DNA of 64,000 nt from Nilaparvata lugens (GCF_014356525.2 NC_052507.1:992001-1056000); one strand, 5' to 3'; shown: positions 1 to 11,321, counted from the stretch's first letter. The notes: a model not told the origin generated them from the letters alone. A program made the numbers and translations.

Positions 1-9
1 ACGTGGACC

Positions 10-192
10 ACAGTCAGTGTTACCAACTTAATTTTGATTTTCCTGCACTGGTGCTCCATATAACCTACTAACTGTTTTGCGTTGTCATGCTGCAAATCTT
101 GAGTACGCAAAGTGAGCGGAAAAGTGATTCTTTGCGGCCTGCAATTAGTGCAGAAACGGTCACTTTTCAAGGTATCTGTAGGAAAATATAAT
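10..192. repeat. Element C, right part
   Basis: Matches the right half of element C seen at 5,860-6,065 and 16,550-16,760, ending in the same CTGTAGGAAAA terminus. It is cut by the window edge and a short MITE-A-like CGTGGACC precedes it, so it may sit inside a MITE-A copy. Confidence 0.7.
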
Positions 193-550
193 TTCTTGCT
201 TAATAAAATATCATTTATTATTTTAAACGATAATGAACCGTTAACATTGCATCAATGAACATGTAGCGCTATCCTTTTCTAGCTCCACGAAGTTGCCAGA
301 TCGTTTTTCAACAATGTAGAAATATAATCAATTGAAAAAATATAGAAATTGACAATTCAATCATTGAAAATATATTTTCCGAACAAATAAAATGTAATTG
401 ATTATTATTTGAACAAGAATGAACAGTTAATATTACAACAGATACACCGGTGTCAGATATCTTCTAAGGAAGGCAGTAGCAAGGCAGTGAATCGGCAACC
501 CTGTTTCCCTATCTTTCTCCACTGCCATTATAACATGGACCTCACTGTAC
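193..550. repeat. MITE-A copy, left end missing
   Basis: Internal MITE-A sequence followed by the terminal block CTGCCATTATAACATGGACC. The left terminus is not seen because element C lies there. Confidence 0.75.
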
Positions 551-954
551 CCTCATCTCTGTTGGCCAAAAAAAACTCCAAATGATAAAGTTGTTTCCTG
601 TTGAAATATGGTGGTAGGTACAAGTCCGACTAAATTTGACTGACCAGTTTGAATGAAAATGAAGATATTGTCGAAAATTTTACATCTGTTTCTTGAAAAT
701 AAAGTTATTCTGACTGGACCATTTGTATGAAAATGAAGCTACACACGACTGAAATGATGTTCTCCATACCGCATACTTCAAAAAAGAAATTCAAATATTT
801 TAATTCTATTCTATTGTACTCCACTAGAAACCTCTGCGAGGAAAATGTTATTCTTATATCCTTCACAGGACTACTATGATCACAGAACAAAATATTTTAT
901 CTCAATTATGAAATTAATTATTTAAAAGTATATTAAGACATAACCTCATTTTTG
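551..954. other. No recognisable feature
   Basis: AT-rich sequence with no coding signal or repeat that I can match elsewhere in the window. Confidence 0.5.
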
Positions 955-1077
955 ACTTTTAATTTTACTTAAATTTGGGAGAGAAATAGTACAAGATATT
1001 CTTAGCTTTTCTCTCCCGATCTGTGCTTCATTGCGAAAAAGAATAAAGAATATAGAATAAAGAATATTCTCATGACG
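955..1077 (+). repeat. LINE 3' end remnant
   Basis: Contains AAATTTGGGAGAG, a CTCTCCC complement about 45 bp later and a run of AATAAAGAAT. The same layout recurs at 7,545-7,690 and 39,100-39,240. A short stem plus AATAAA-rich tail is typical of non-LTR retrotransposon 3' ends; the clade is not assigned. Confidence 0.55.
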
Positions 1078-1236
1078 AATTATGATAATTATTGATTATT
1101 TTTAACAAGAATGAACAGTTAATCAGATATACCAGTATTAGATATCTTTTATAGGAGGCAGTGACAAGGCAGAGAATCGGCAACGCAGTTCTCCTATCTT
1201 TCTCCACTTCATTATAACGTGAACCTCACAATACAA
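1078..1236. repeat. MITE-A right-end fragment
   Basis: Internal MITE-A sequence ending in ATTATAACGTGAACCTCACAATA, a slightly diverged terminal repeat. Confidence 0.7.
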
Positions 1237-1552
1237 GTTAAGCACATCAGGTCAGTCTGAATTGGAAGGGATAGGATTGGAACTCCAACTTTGCTTTCAG
1301 AATAATTAAAGTTTCAATCTTCATAGTTCTGTTACGAATAGATCAACTGCAATTAATGTTTCAGAGAATAATTAAACTGTAGCCTCCTTCCTTGATTGAC
1401 ACTATCTAAATTAGGCCTATCATTGTGTTTGTTAGTTGTTGTTCATTCAAGTCCAGAATATGATTTATTTCATTTATTGGATTATTAATGTCTCATATTT
1501 GATGGGAGAATTTTATACTCCTGAACTCTTTTTTAGTAATGTCATATCATAG
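1237..1552. other. No recognisable feature
   Basis: AT-rich, no repeat or coding signal that I can support. Confidence 0.5.
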
Positions 1553-1822
1553 AGAAACAATAGCGTAAGTAGATATCCCATGGTATAGGGAATTTATGTC
1601 GCAACTTTTACTGTTATCTCAAGCCGATTACTGTCGGTTATTGTCAATTTTTACTGTTTTGTTGGGGTGAGAGTGGATGAACGGCACTATTTGGGAGACT
1701 ACCAGCGTCACACAGCTGCTTGGGAAAGAACTATGTGAACTATCGGCTTGGGATAACAGTAAAAGTTGTGACATAAACGCCCTATACCATGGGATATCTA
1801 CTTATGCTATCGTTTCTCTACG
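1553..1822. repeat. Foldback element J, full copy
   Basis: Long terminal inverted repeats: AGAGAAACAATAGCGTAAG at the left and its near-complement CTTATGCTATCGTTTCTCT at the right, followed inward by CCCATGGTATAGGG and its complement. TCATAT lies just outside both ends and may be a target duplication. Further copies lie at 44,862-45,345 and, broken, at 32,636-33,556. Confidence 0.8.
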
Positions 1823-1845
1823 GTCATATCGACAAAATTGCTATG

Positions 1846-1972
1846 CTATCATTGGTTAACGATTGGTTAACGTATCTGATTGGTTAACGGTTAGTTAACG
1901 TATCTCATTGGTTAACGATTGGTTAACATATCTCATTAGTTAACGATTGGTTAACGTATCTCATTGATTGTG
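1846..1972. repeat. Tandem repeat of TTGGTTAACG units
   Basis: About four imperfect ~28 bp units built from two ATTGGTTAACG blocks and a GTATCTC spacer. GTTAAC is itself palindromic, so the array offers repeated symmetric sites. Confidence 0.85.
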
Positions 1973-2289
1973 TTCAACTCACAACTGCTATGTAGTTCTA
2001 GGCAAAGCCTGTTCTCTTCAAGTCATTGCTGAATAATTTACAATTGTATTGATAAATTGAATAAATAAACTCTCTTTTACTTAACTCTAATTGGTTAATA
2101 CTTGTTCCCATTACAACATTCTTTTACTGCTCTCTCACTGGTTAGTTGTAATGGAATGGAACAAAAACATTGTTTATTTGCCGGAGTGAGGACTTCATAG
2201 TCCTCTCTGCCACTCCTGATCTCGTTAGCTCCTGATTGATTGAATTTTCTTTTTCTCAACTCTCATTGGATGCTGTCATGATATAGTAT
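1973..2289. other. No recognisable feature
   Basis: No repeat or coding signal I can name. Confidence 0.45.
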
Positions 2290-2400
2290 TTCACGTCACA
2301 AGGACGGGAAGGGGGCTTTTGCAGGCGAGAATGATGTTTCTAGTCGAGGCGTTAGCCTCGACTAGAATTTCATTCGAGCACTGCAAAAGACATTCACGTC
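2290..2400. repeat. GC-rich foldback hairpin (FB)
   Basis: A 14-bp perfect inverted repeat, TTCTAGTCGAGGC / GCCTCGACTAGAA around GTTA at 2,337-2,369, lies inside a wider imperfect palindrome bounded by CTTTTGCAG and CTGCAAAAG. It stands out as a GC-rich patch in AT-rich DNA. Confidence 0.8.
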
Positions 2401-2821
2401 CAAGTAACGTACACTATTTTTTGTCATAATAATCTAAAGAAGAATAATTGAGAGATAGTAACCATTACCCACTTGTGCTGAAGCTACTACATGCATTCTA
2501 TAAACATAACCTAGTTTACAAATTCCGAATCGGAATTTTGTGGAAGTTCACAAAACTTCCACCTGGAGGAGCGCTGAAGGTGGTTTTTTGTAGCGGTTTT
2601 GTTGTTCTTATTTTTGAACTAGGAAACATACTCGACTGTAAAGAAAACATATGGTTTCATTACAGTAGAGTATGCTGTAATGAGAATCATATGTTTATAT
2701 TTGTACTGCAAACAGCTGTTTACCGGCTTGATTTCATGCATGGAAAACAGCTGAGATTGAATGACTATAACAAAAACAGATTCGCCACTGTTTAATTGGT
2801 TAGCCACTGATTAAAATAATA
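2401..2821. other. Unassigned sequence
   Basis: Holds a 115-codon open frame from 2,448 with a TTG, not ATG, at its start. It has no recognisable domain and is not reported as a gene. Confidence 0.4.
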
Positions 2822-2997
2822 ATTTTTCTTAATTAAGATACATTTTTTTTAAAACCAATTATATTTCTACATCGTTGAAAACCAATCGTTGAGAGCTAGA
2901 AAAGGATAGGGCTATCTGCTTTGTCGAATGATAGACAAGGACAACAACACCAATGTTAATAAAATACTGCCATTATAAAGTGAACCTCATCATAGTG
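2822..2997. repeat. MITE-A right-half fragment
   Basis: Contains the conserved block GATAGACAAGGA and the terminal ATTATAAAGTGAACCTCA. Confidence 0.7.
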
Positions 2998-3326
2998 AAG
3001 ATTCAAATTTCCTGTGGACCATTCTGAAAACGAAAACCGAACGGAACTCCATGGTCTGCACCTTGCATGATTTGCATAATGTCTCCAAAACGGGTATTTA
3101 GGTACCTCCCAAGATGAGAGGAGGTAAAGTACTTAAAGGCGCCAAAACGTGAATCGAGGACCTAAAAACCTGATAGTCTCTGATTCAGATCTCTGATACA
3201 GGCAACAGATTCCAGTAGACTGGACAAGTGTGTGGAGGAGGGAAGTGGTACAAGCTACAGACTCCGTTGAGATTCGAGTGGACTGGGCAAGTGTGTGGAG
3301 GACGGGAGAGTAGTAGCATAATTATA
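2998..3326. other. Mostly unassigned; short local duplication
   Basis: Two imperfect copies of a ~30 bp block containing CAAGTGTGTGGAGGA begin near 3,207 and 3,273. Nothing else recognised. Confidence 0.5.
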
Positions 3327-4271
3327 TATAGTGAGGTCCATGTTATAATGGCAGTGGAGAAAGATAGGAGAAGAACGTTGCCGATCCTCTGTCTTGTCAA
3401 TGCCTTAGCCGGTAGCTGATGCAGGTTTATTGATAAATGTTCATTCTCGATTAAAATAATCAATTATATTTTATTAAACAAGAAATTATATTTTTCAATA
3501 ATTCCATAATGAATTTCAATGATTAAGATTGAGTATTTTGTTAATTAATAATTGATTCTACATTGTTGAAAGAAGATCTGGAAACAGAGAAAACCGAGAA
3601 AGAGATAGCGTTATCTGCTGTTCATTCTCGTTTGAAATGATCAATATTATATTTTATTGAGCAAGAAATTATATTTTTCAATAATTTTACAATGATTTTT
3701 CATAATTAAGATTAGATATTTGGTAAGTTGATTATCAATTCTACATTGTTAAAAGACGATCTGGCAACAGAGCAAAGCGAGAAAGAGATAGCGCTATCCG
3801 CTTTGTTGAATGAGAGACTAGGATAGCAATACCATTGCTAATCAAACAATGTAAAGATACTAGTAGTTCTGTGAACAGTAGACCTCACGCAGTATTCTCA
3901 TCCACAAGTACCTGATTGAAACTATAGTCCTTATGGAAATACAGCAATAGACTGGCTTCTCCATACATCTGTGTAATCACTTGTCAGCTGATTTATGATG
4001 AATAATTCTATAATCTGATTTTCACTTTAATATTGGCGTACGAAGGAGGCTTCTTTTTCCTTTTATATTATCCTTGAAATGCAAAATTTCCAAAAAACTT
4101 GTAGGTCTATATACGTCGACGCGTAATTAAAAAAGGAACATACCTGTCAAATTTCAAGAAAATCTATTACCGCTTTTCGCTGTAACATTTAAACATTAAG
4201 AGAAATACCAAACCGTCGACTTGAATCTTAGACCTCACTTCGCTCGGTCAATAACATGGACCTTACTATAG
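3327..4271. repeat. MITE-A composite with HLE-B inside
   Basis: Left terminus TATATAGTGAGGTCC at 3,327 and a right terminal piece ACATGGACCTTACTATA at 4,253-4,271 bracket an HLE-B insertion. The MITE part also holds a ~190 bp partial internal duplication (the block ATTCTACATTGTTGAAAG and its neighbours occur twice). Confidence 0.75.
3860..4251 (-). mobile_element. HLE-B copy 1 (Helitron-like)
   Basis: Read on the minus strand it runs from TTGACCGAGCGAAGTGAGG to GTTCACAGAACTACTAG. A GTTC-ACA-GAAC mini-hairpin lies just before the terminal CTAG, and the copy sits between A and T. This is Helitron-like architecture except that the 5' end is TT, not TC. Confidence 0.65.
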
Positions 4272-4292
4272 TCGCGGAAGCTGTTAAATCAG

Positions 4293-4330
4293 AAGAAGAA
4301 GGAAGAAGAAGAAGAAGAAGAAGAAGAAAT
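4293..4330. repeat. (GAA)n microsatellite
   Basis: Interrupted run of GAA/AGA triplets. Confidence 0.9.
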
Positions 4331-4892
4331 CGAATCTCAGCTCTAGCACCTGCCGTCTCCAAAATTTTGTTGTTGTGGCTCGTCATATAATAATAATTAT
4401 TATTCGACTGGTCCAAAATCTCTCTCAAGTGGCCTATCTCAGCTTAGCACCTGCCGTTCTGGTCCTAACAACACCTGCCGTCTTCTGTCTCAGTCTTTCC
4501 TTTTACCGTTCCACTCTAGCCTCAGATTTATACCTATTACAACCACGTGTATTCCCCTCACAGTACCAAGCTGTCGATTTTAGAAACCTATCTAGAGTTC
4601 AAGATCGTATCTATGTATTTGAAAAGTCTTAAATTCACTAATATGCTGCAGAATAAAAATTCTTGGTACCAAGACAACTTAAACTGTATCCCACGAGATG
4701 AATCAGGAAAAGAATAAAAAATTCTAATATTTTGTATGCTGAAAAAACATAAATATATCCCCATAAAATATATACATATAATTTTTTTATAAATATAATA
4801 CCATATAAAAAATACTTTAATATCTCAAATAGAGAACAATAGAAGTAATATTCCATGATAGACCACTGTTGACTACAATGATTCAATTCTAC
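4331..4892. other. No recognisable feature
   Basis: Short open frames only. The phrase CACCTGCCGT recurs three times between 4,345 and 4,485, hinting at an old local duplication. Confidence 0.45.
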
Positions 4893-5258
4893 TATAGTGA
4901 GGTCCACGTTATAATGGCAGTGGAGAAAGATAGCAGAACATCGTAGCCGATCCTCTGTCTTGTCAGTGCCTTCTATAGACGGTAGCTGATACAGGTTTAT
5001 TGATAACTGTTCATTCTCGATTAAAATAGTCAATTATATTCTATTAAACAAGAAACTATATTTTTCAATAATTCCATAATGAATTTCAATGATTAAGATT
5101 GAGTGTTAATTTATTATTAATTCTACATTGTTGAAAGACGATCTGGAAACAGAGAAAACCCGGAAAGAGATAGCGCTATCCGCTTTGTTGAATGATAGAC
5201 AAGGATATCAATATCATTGCTAATCAAACACTGCCATTTTATCGTGGACCTCACTATA
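4893..5258. repeat. MITE-A, complete reference copy
   Basis: Complete 366-bp copy. Ends are TATAGTGAGGTCCACGTTAT and its complement, about 28-30 bp of terminal inverted repeat including GGCAGTG/CACTGCC. There is no coding capacity. TA at both borders is consistent with a Tc1/mariner-type target; that class assignment is inference. The right half carries GATAGCGCTATC, a perfect palindrome kept in most copies. Confidence 0.85.
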
Positions 5259-5311
5259 CAATGATCATATTTCTTCTAATAATCCAATATTGTATGAATG
5301 AATTTATTGTA

Positions 5312-5378
5312 CATAATCATAGAGAAACAATAGCGTAAGTTTCTCTAGCGTAAGTTTTGCTATCGTCTCTCTATGACA
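5312..5378. repeat. Element J, short deletion derivative
   Basis: CATAGAGAAACAATAGCGTAAG is followed within about 20 bp by GCTATCGTCTCTCTATG, so only the two J termini remain. Confidence 0.65.
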
Positions 5379-5526
5379 TAATATACTACGGAACCGTTCC
5401 GCAAGGTGCGTTCCATTTTCAATTCTTTTATTGTGATTGGATTTGGGTAGCTTTTATCGTAACCCAGTTAAGTGAGAGAAATTCTAGATACTGTTATTGT
5501 GAAGGATGCAGTAAGAAAACTGTCAA

Positions 5527-5655
5527 TAGTTATTTGTGCAACTAGTGCGCAAAGTGACAGTTTGCTGCACCGAAAGAAACGTTTACGCCCGAGCCGTAGG
5601 CGAGGGCGGAATGGTTTCTTGAGTGCAGCAGAGGAACTTTGCGCACGTATTTCAC
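5527..5655. repeat. FB hairpin element
   Basis: GTGCGCAAAGT...GCTGCACC pairs with GTGCAGCAG...ACTTTGCGCAC around a GC-rich core, CGCCCGAGCCGTAGGCGAGG. The same unit occurs at 16,235-16,345 and in both arms of the palindrome at 56-60 kb, always next to element C. Confidence 0.8.
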
Positions 5656-5659
5656 ATTA

Positions 5660-6066
5660 AGTTTTTCCTACAGTTACCATTGAATATGAAAAGTGGGTAA
5701 TTAAGGGTAAAATTGCCTGAAATCCATCAAATGTTTTTCTGTGTAATTTTATTATTGATAAAAACCTTAATCCTAAAATCCTAAAGTCCTCGTTGTCCTT
5801 GGTTATAATATATAATGAATAATAATTAGCGCGTTGTGCTTCGTTGCACCTCTGCTCACTATAGCAGCCACAGCAGTCACTGTTACCAACTTCATTTTGA
5901 TTTTGCTGCACTGTTGCTCCATATAACCTACTAAGTATTTTGCGTTGCCATGTTGCAAATCTGGAGTGCAGAAAAATTTTTCCCGCACTAGAGCGGAAAA
6001 GTGATTCTTTGCGTTCTGTAATCAGTGCAGCAATGGCCACTTTTCAACGTAACTGTAGGAAAAAAA
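5660..6066. mobile_element. Element C, short form
   Basis: Terminal inverted repeats of about 25 bp: TTTTTCCTACAGTTACC...AAAAGTGG and CCACTTTTCAA...GTAACTGTAGGAAAAA. The minus strand has a short frame (from 6,040) repeated almost identically at 16,512-16,733. I treat it as part of the element because the similarity extends over the non-coding flanks too. Confidence 0.7.
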
Positions 6067-6283
6067 TATTGTAGTGATGTTCAATAAAAAAAACTCCTCT
6101 TAAGGTGCATTTTCGTTTGTGCGTAAACTGTCGCAGTCGACGACGACAAGCATTGTTGACATTCAGATTGTCCGAATTTCAAGTGTGTTAAAACAGCTGA
6201 TCAAATAAATTTTCATTTTTTGTGTTCATTATTCAAGAATCAAAACTTTTATAATAATATTGCCGTTTGGAAGAATAAAAATC
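6067..6283. repeat. Dispersed repeat interrupted by K1
   Basis: From about 6,190 it matches 9,556-9,660 (AACAGCTGATCAAA, TTATAATAATAT, GAAGAATAAAA). The match resumes at 7,137, so K1 has inserted into it. Confidence 0.65.
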
Positions 6284-6945
6284 TGGTGTGGCGCACTCAC
6301 ACAACTTTCCTTGCCGTTATGAAAATTGATCACATGACGCTAGTGTTCTCGCGCATCTCCAGTCTACTATTCAAAGATTTGAGCAAGCTGGTGACAGGGC
6401 AATAACGCTGGAGACATAGGAGGTCTGCTATCTCTTCATAGTGAATCATTTAATATAATCAACAGTTGCCAACAGTTTGCAATCGAATAATCACATTTTC
6501 TCGTATTTTGAGCTTATTTTTAATTTTAGGTGAAAATGTTACAAAACATTCATTGTATAGATTCTCATGCTCCATCTTTTCCACTTAAATTTTTTTGTTT
6601 AAATTGTATCTGAAGCTTAATAATTGAGAATCTAAAATCAAACTTTGCATAGATGGGGCGGAGCTCCTGAAATTTTTACAGATATGGGACTTGTGGCAGT
6701 TGATAGAACTTATCGAAGACTATTTTTGGTATAGCTCTAATCAAAATCGTTGGAGTCGTTTTCGAGAATATCGCGAAAAACCCTGTTTTTGACAACATTT
6801 TCGCCATTTCAGCCGCCATCTTGAATCGCATTTGATCGAAATTGTTCGTGTCGGATCCTTATAGTGTAAGGACCTTAAGTTCCAAATTTCTAGTCAATCC
6901 GTTAATTGGGAGATGAGATATCGTGTACACAGACGCACATACACT

Positions 6946-7001
<56 letters not shown>

Positions 7002-7136
7002 GACCAATACCCAAAAACCACTTTTTTGGACTCAGGGGACCTTGAAACGTGTAGAAATTTAGAAATTGGGGTACCTTAGTTTTTTTCGGAAAGCAATACT
7101 TTCCTTACCTATGGTAATAGGGCAAGGAAAGTAAAA
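6284..7136. mobile_element. Element K1 with internal (CA)n
   Basis: Borders are set by comparison with the uninterrupted relative at 9,556-9,715. Near the ends lie CTTTCCTTGCC and GGCAAGGAAAG, an inverted repeat. The inner part (GGATCCTTATAGTGTAAGGACC, then the CA run, then ACCTTGAAACG) recurs in K2. No coding sequence. Confidence 0.7.
6950..6998. repeat. (CA)n microsatellite inside K1
   Basis: Nearly pure AC dinucleotide run at the same internal place as the longer run in K2. Confidence 0.95.
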
Positions 7137-7544
7137 AAGTAGGCTATAAACTCAACCTCTCACATCAAAACATGAATGAACATAATATTTTAGGTTATTT
7201 AGACAAATTGAAATCTACCCAAACTGAGATCCTCAAACTGTCGTGGTGGACAACGGCATTTACTTAAGCACAAACCAGAACCCAGATCTACTTGAGTGTT
7301 TACAAGAGAGCTACAATAATCCTCTAAAGCCATTCTTGAAACCATATTACTATAATTTTTCTCTAGAATGAATTATCCGTGACATAAATCGTGAATTCAT
7401 GATACTGTGGTAACATGAATATTTTGAAAAGAATGAACATAGAAGGGTTGACTTCAAAAAAAGATATATAATCTAGAATAATAATAGATATTATTTGTGA
7501 AAATAATTAAGGACTGAAAATTTTGTGAAGTGAACAACTACAAG
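7137..7544. other. Mostly unassigned
   Basis: The first ~65 bp are the resumed dispersed repeat (TATAAACTCAACCTC). The rest shows nothing recognised. Confidence 0.45.
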
Positions 7545-7690
7545 ACTTGACCTATCTCGGACTATGTGTAACCTTATCTAAATTTGGGAGAGGAATAGCA
7601 CAAGGCTACCTTATTTTTTCTCTCCCTGTCATTTTTATGATGTAGTTATTGTATGAGTCAATAAAGAATAGACAATAAATATAAATATAT
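7545..7690 (+). repeat. LINE 3' end remnant
   Basis: AAATTTGGGAGAGGAATAGC, then CTCTCCC, then AATAAAGAATAGACAATAAA. Same layout as 955-1,077 but better preserved. Confidence 0.6.
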
Positions 7691-7691
7691 A

Positions 7692-7723
<32 letters not shown>
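7676..7723. repeat. (AT)n microsatellite
   Basis: Alternating TA run directly on the LINE tail. Confidence 0.9.
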
Positions 7724-7913
7724 CATCTTCAGAGGAATTACGGAGAAATATCATCTTCAATATTATCTCATGATATTTTATCCAGTTGTTGAAACAACAA
7801 TGCAGGATATAATATCCACTTACAATACTAGAGCTTAACAACACAGATTTTATTAGCAACAGAACTTCAATATTCAATCCACCATTCTTGTACTATAATT
7901 GAAAACAGAAATA

Positions 7914-8377
7914 CTAGTAGTTCTGTGAACAGTAGACCTCACGCAGTATTCTCATCCACAAATACCTGATTGAAACTATAGACCTTATGGAAATACAGCA
8001 ATAGACTGGCTTCTCCACACATCTGTGTAATCACTTGTCAGCTGATTTATGATGAATGATTCTATAGTCTGATTTTTACTCTAATATTGGTGTATGAAGG
8101 AGGCTCCTTTTTTCTTTTATATTATCCTTGAAATGCAAAATTTCCAAAAACCTTGTATATACGTCGACGCGCAATTAAAAAAGTAACATACCTGTCAAAT
8201 TTCATGAAAATCTATTACCGCGTTTCGCCGTAAATGCGCAACATATAAACATTTAAACATTAAGGTAATGCGTAATGCGTAAATGCTCAACATAAAAACA
8301 TATAAGTTGAACATTTAAACATTAAGAGAAATGCCAAACCGTCGACTTGAATCTTAGACCTCACTTCGCTCGGTCAA
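7914..8377 (-). mobile_element. HLE-B copy 2
   Basis: Full copy with ACTAGTAGTTCTGTGAAC at the left and CGCTCGGTCAA at the right. A ~70 bp extra stretch rich in AACATTTAAACATT units near 8,240-8,330 makes it longer than copy 1. Confidence 0.65.
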
Positions 8378-8559
8378 CAAAGACGAATTATGAAATTTTT
8401 TGTGGTTTAAAATACATTGTCTTGGATATAAAATTACTCGCTCTACAAAATATTCTGTGGTTAGGTCAAACTGTATTTGATTGCACAATAATATCGTACT
8501 GTATATGGCTTCATATATTGTGTTTTCTGTACCTACAAAAATTCTTCCCAAAAATGTAC

Positions 8560-8835
8560 AATGTATGAGATTTTTATCTCTCTCTCTGTCACTCTTACTC
8601 TATAATGTTCTTCCTTCTTCGTCATATCATAATATTTTCAAATTGTAATGATGTTATACTTTTTATGTCTTAGTTTTATTTTTTTCAATTACCTTTAACT
8701 GAGTTTACTTATTATTTTTCTTCTTTTGTATATATTGGAATAATATTTTTTATTTCGCATTGTATAATTATTGTAATGTATAAATGCAATAGGTTTTTCA
8801 AGACCTAGCATGTGACAAATAAATCAATCAATCTC
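8560..8835 (+). repeat. Probable LINE 3' UTR and tail
   Basis: T-rich sequence ending ACAAATAAATCAATCAATC, an AATAAA signal followed by a short tandem tail. No coding part seen. Confidence 0.45.
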
Positions 8836-8869
8836 TCTCTCTCTCAGAGAGACTCTCTCTACTTTGATA

Positions 8870-9157
8870 GAGACTTAGTGGGAAGGATATTTTTAATATT
8901 CTTCCCGAAGAATGGACATTGATATGTCCAAAGCTCCGCCAATTTATGTAGATGCATAACAATATAATTATCTATAGTAAGTTATTATATTACAAATTGC
9001 TTTTTCATATCATATACAGTTCAATAATTATTTTCTTAGTCTATATTATGTAAATTCATCTATAATTTTGCTGTATTGTAAGCTATTGTATAAAAGTGTA
9101 TGAGCCAGTATATATTGTAATCTACATAAATAAAGTACTCAATCAAATCAAATCAGA
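8870..9157 (+). repeat. LINE tail family M
   Basis: GGAAGGATATTTTTAATATTC, GAATGGACATTGATATGTCC and a terminal ATAAATAAAGTACTCAATCAAATC. It matches 31,680-32,335 closely, where it is split by another insertion. Confidence 0.6.
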
Positions 9158-9300
9158 ATATTTCGCTTGAATTTCAAACTTTCTTCATCTACGGTTGAAT
9201 GCTGAAGGGAAGTGTATCCTCAATACTCTCTCTGAGCATGGACTTCTTAAGGTCCAAACTTCACCGTTTCATGTGAAAACATCACAAAAGTACCTTAATT
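9158..9300 (+). repeat. Diverged second M-type tail
   Basis: GGGAAGTGTATCCTCAATAC and GGACTTCTTAAGGTCC follow the same layout as family M next door. Confidence 0.4.
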
Positions 9301-9411
9301 TTCGGATATTTCATCATTTTTCTTGCTTGATATTATTGTAGAACCTCTTTAGGCTAATATTATTCACCATGTTACTTTACACTTACTGGTAATTATTTTT
9401 TTGCCACACTG

Positions 9412-9545
9412 CACAGAAAGCAGCGGTTTTCCAGTCCCTACGTAGATCTGAAAGACATTGTTTGCAGACGACTCTCGTCTGACGTCAGAACAGGTTTCTT
9501 CCGGCCTAGGCCGGAAAGAGTACCATTTCCAGCCGCTAACATGAA
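9412..9545. repeat. FB hairpin element
   Basis: The core CTTCCGGCCTAGGCCGGAAAG is an almost perfect palindrome, and CAGCGG/CCGCTA-type blocks bound it. GC-rich against its surroundings. Confidence 0.65.
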
Positions 9546-9861
9546 ACTAAGGAAGGTGATCAAAAAACAGCTGATCAAAATCTTTTCATTATTTGTGTTC
9601 ATTATTCAATAATTAAAACATTTATAATAATATCATCTTATTGTCATTTGAAAGAATAAAAAAGTATAAACTCAACTTCCCACATAATTGAACATCATCT
9701 TTTAGGTTATTTATAAAAATCAGAATAAAAAATACAAATATTTGGACAATTTCCTGATATTCAGATTTGCTAGAGCTATCACCTTCCACTTCTGCTTTCG
9801 GAAGTACTTAGTAAACAACTATTCTCATATATATATTGTTTATTTTTGTGTGTGGCGATAA
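9546..9861. repeat. Uninterrupted relative of the K1 target
   Basis: Positions 9,556-9,715 align with 6,190-6,283 joined to 7,137-7,200, giving a pre-insertion state for K1. The remainder is unassigned. Confidence 0.6.
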
Positions 9862-9998
9862 TAGCGTTCGCACCACGGGCAAAAATGTTTTTCCGGCTCT
9901 CAATCTCTTCTAGTCCTCGGCCTACGGCCTCGGACTTGAAACCCGATTTCGAGCCGGAAAAGTCTCATTTTCGGCCCTAGGTGCGAAATATACTATTA
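9862..9998. repeat. FB hairpin element
   Basis: CGCACC...AAAATG.TTTTTCCGGCTC pairs with GAGCCGGAAAA...CATTTTCGGCCC.AGGTGCG around the core CCTCGGCCTACGGCCTCGG. Confidence 0.8.
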
Positions 9999-10427
9999 AC
10001 GCTAGAAAGTGAGTTGAATTCTCTTCTCCCTCTGAAGAAGAGAGGTCTAATATTGCTCCATCTTCGCCCACAACAATTGTTAGATTTTAAAGTAAGTCAA
10101 ATATTCATCTATCTATCTCCTTATTACGTTCACTCATTGCCATATATTATAATAACATACGTTGTCTTGGATGCTAAGTTAGTGATAAGACTGGGAACGA
10201 TCACATTATTCAATATGCATTCACCAAAGCCATGTTAAACAGGGAGCTGAATTCAAAGATGTCATTATCATGCCGAATAAGTAGCACACAGCTTCCGTTG
10301 CTTCCGTGTCTCGAATAATAATAAAGCTTAGATGAGAATCACCCTAAACTGGCAGAGCTCCTCGTAAAAACATTACTGCGTCTCATTTAAACAATTCTGA
10401 TAACGATTAAAAGTGATGAATTTAACT
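9999..10427. other. No recognisable feature
   Basis: No repeat or coding signal supported. Confidence 0.45.
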
Positions 10428-10568
10428 ACAGTGAGGTCCACGTTATAATGACAGTGTTTGATAAGCAATGGTATTGCTATCATTGTCTATCATTCAACAA
10501 AGCGGATAGTGCTATCTCTTTCTCGATTTGCTCTGTTGCCAGATCATCTTTTAACAATGTAGAATTCA

Positions 10569-11240
10569 TTGACCGAGCGAAGTGAGGTCAAAGATTCAAG
10601 TCGACGGTTTGGCATTTCTCTTAATGTTTGAATGGTTGAATATGTTTAAATGTTTCAATGTCTAAATGTTTGAATGTTTAAATTTCTATATGTTGCGCAT
10701 TTACGGCGAAACGCGGTAATAGATTTTCATGAAATTTGACAGGTATGTTCCTTTTAGAATTGCGCGTCGACGTATGTACAAGGTTTTTGGAAATTTTGCA
10801 TTTCAAGGATAATAAAAAAGGAGACTCCTTCATTCGCCAATATTAGAGTAAAAATCAGACTATAGAATTATTCATCATAAATCAGCTGTTTAGTGGACTA
10901 TAATACTACCCGTTCAAAAACATCGAACATCTTGAAAATGCATCTTTCCATCAACGTTAGTAGACAGTTGACTCTAATACTACCCGTTCAAAAACATCGA
11001 ACATCTTGAAAATGTATCTTTCCATCAACGTTGTAGACAGTTGCAGCCAGACCTGATAACAGCGCTCACACTCACATTCCGGGACGACACGTCACAGTAC
11101 GATAGGACAAAAAGCTATATGTTTATTTAGGATTTTTTCAAGACATTTCAAATTGATAAATTATCTAAAAGCATAACAACAGGTCAAGGTAACTAACTGA
11201 GCGCGAGGACTACTGTTCATACTGTTCATAGAACTACTAG
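10569..11240 (+). mobile_element. HLE-B copy 3, long variant
   Basis: Same TTGACCGAGCGAAG start and GAACTACTAG end but with ~280 bp extra. The extra part has a ~75 bp tandem duplication (ACTACCCGTTCAAAAACATC occurs twice) and a GC-richer stretch near 11,050-11,100. It sits between A and T of MITE-A. Confidence 0.7.
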
Positions 11241-11321
11241 TAATAATTGATTAACAAAATATTTCATCTTAATTATGAAAATTCATTCTGAAATTATTAT
11301 TGTAAAATATAATTTCTTTTT

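Noticed and set aside
1846..1972. CRISPR-like array
   Set aside because: Units are contiguous without unique spacers, and the DNA is eukaryotic in character.
5657..6040. 127-codon minus-strand frame whose first 73 codons recur at 16,512-16,733
   Set aside because: Conservation covers the whole element C including non-coding ends, so it shows element identity, not selection on a protein. Frames in the long C forms are broken.
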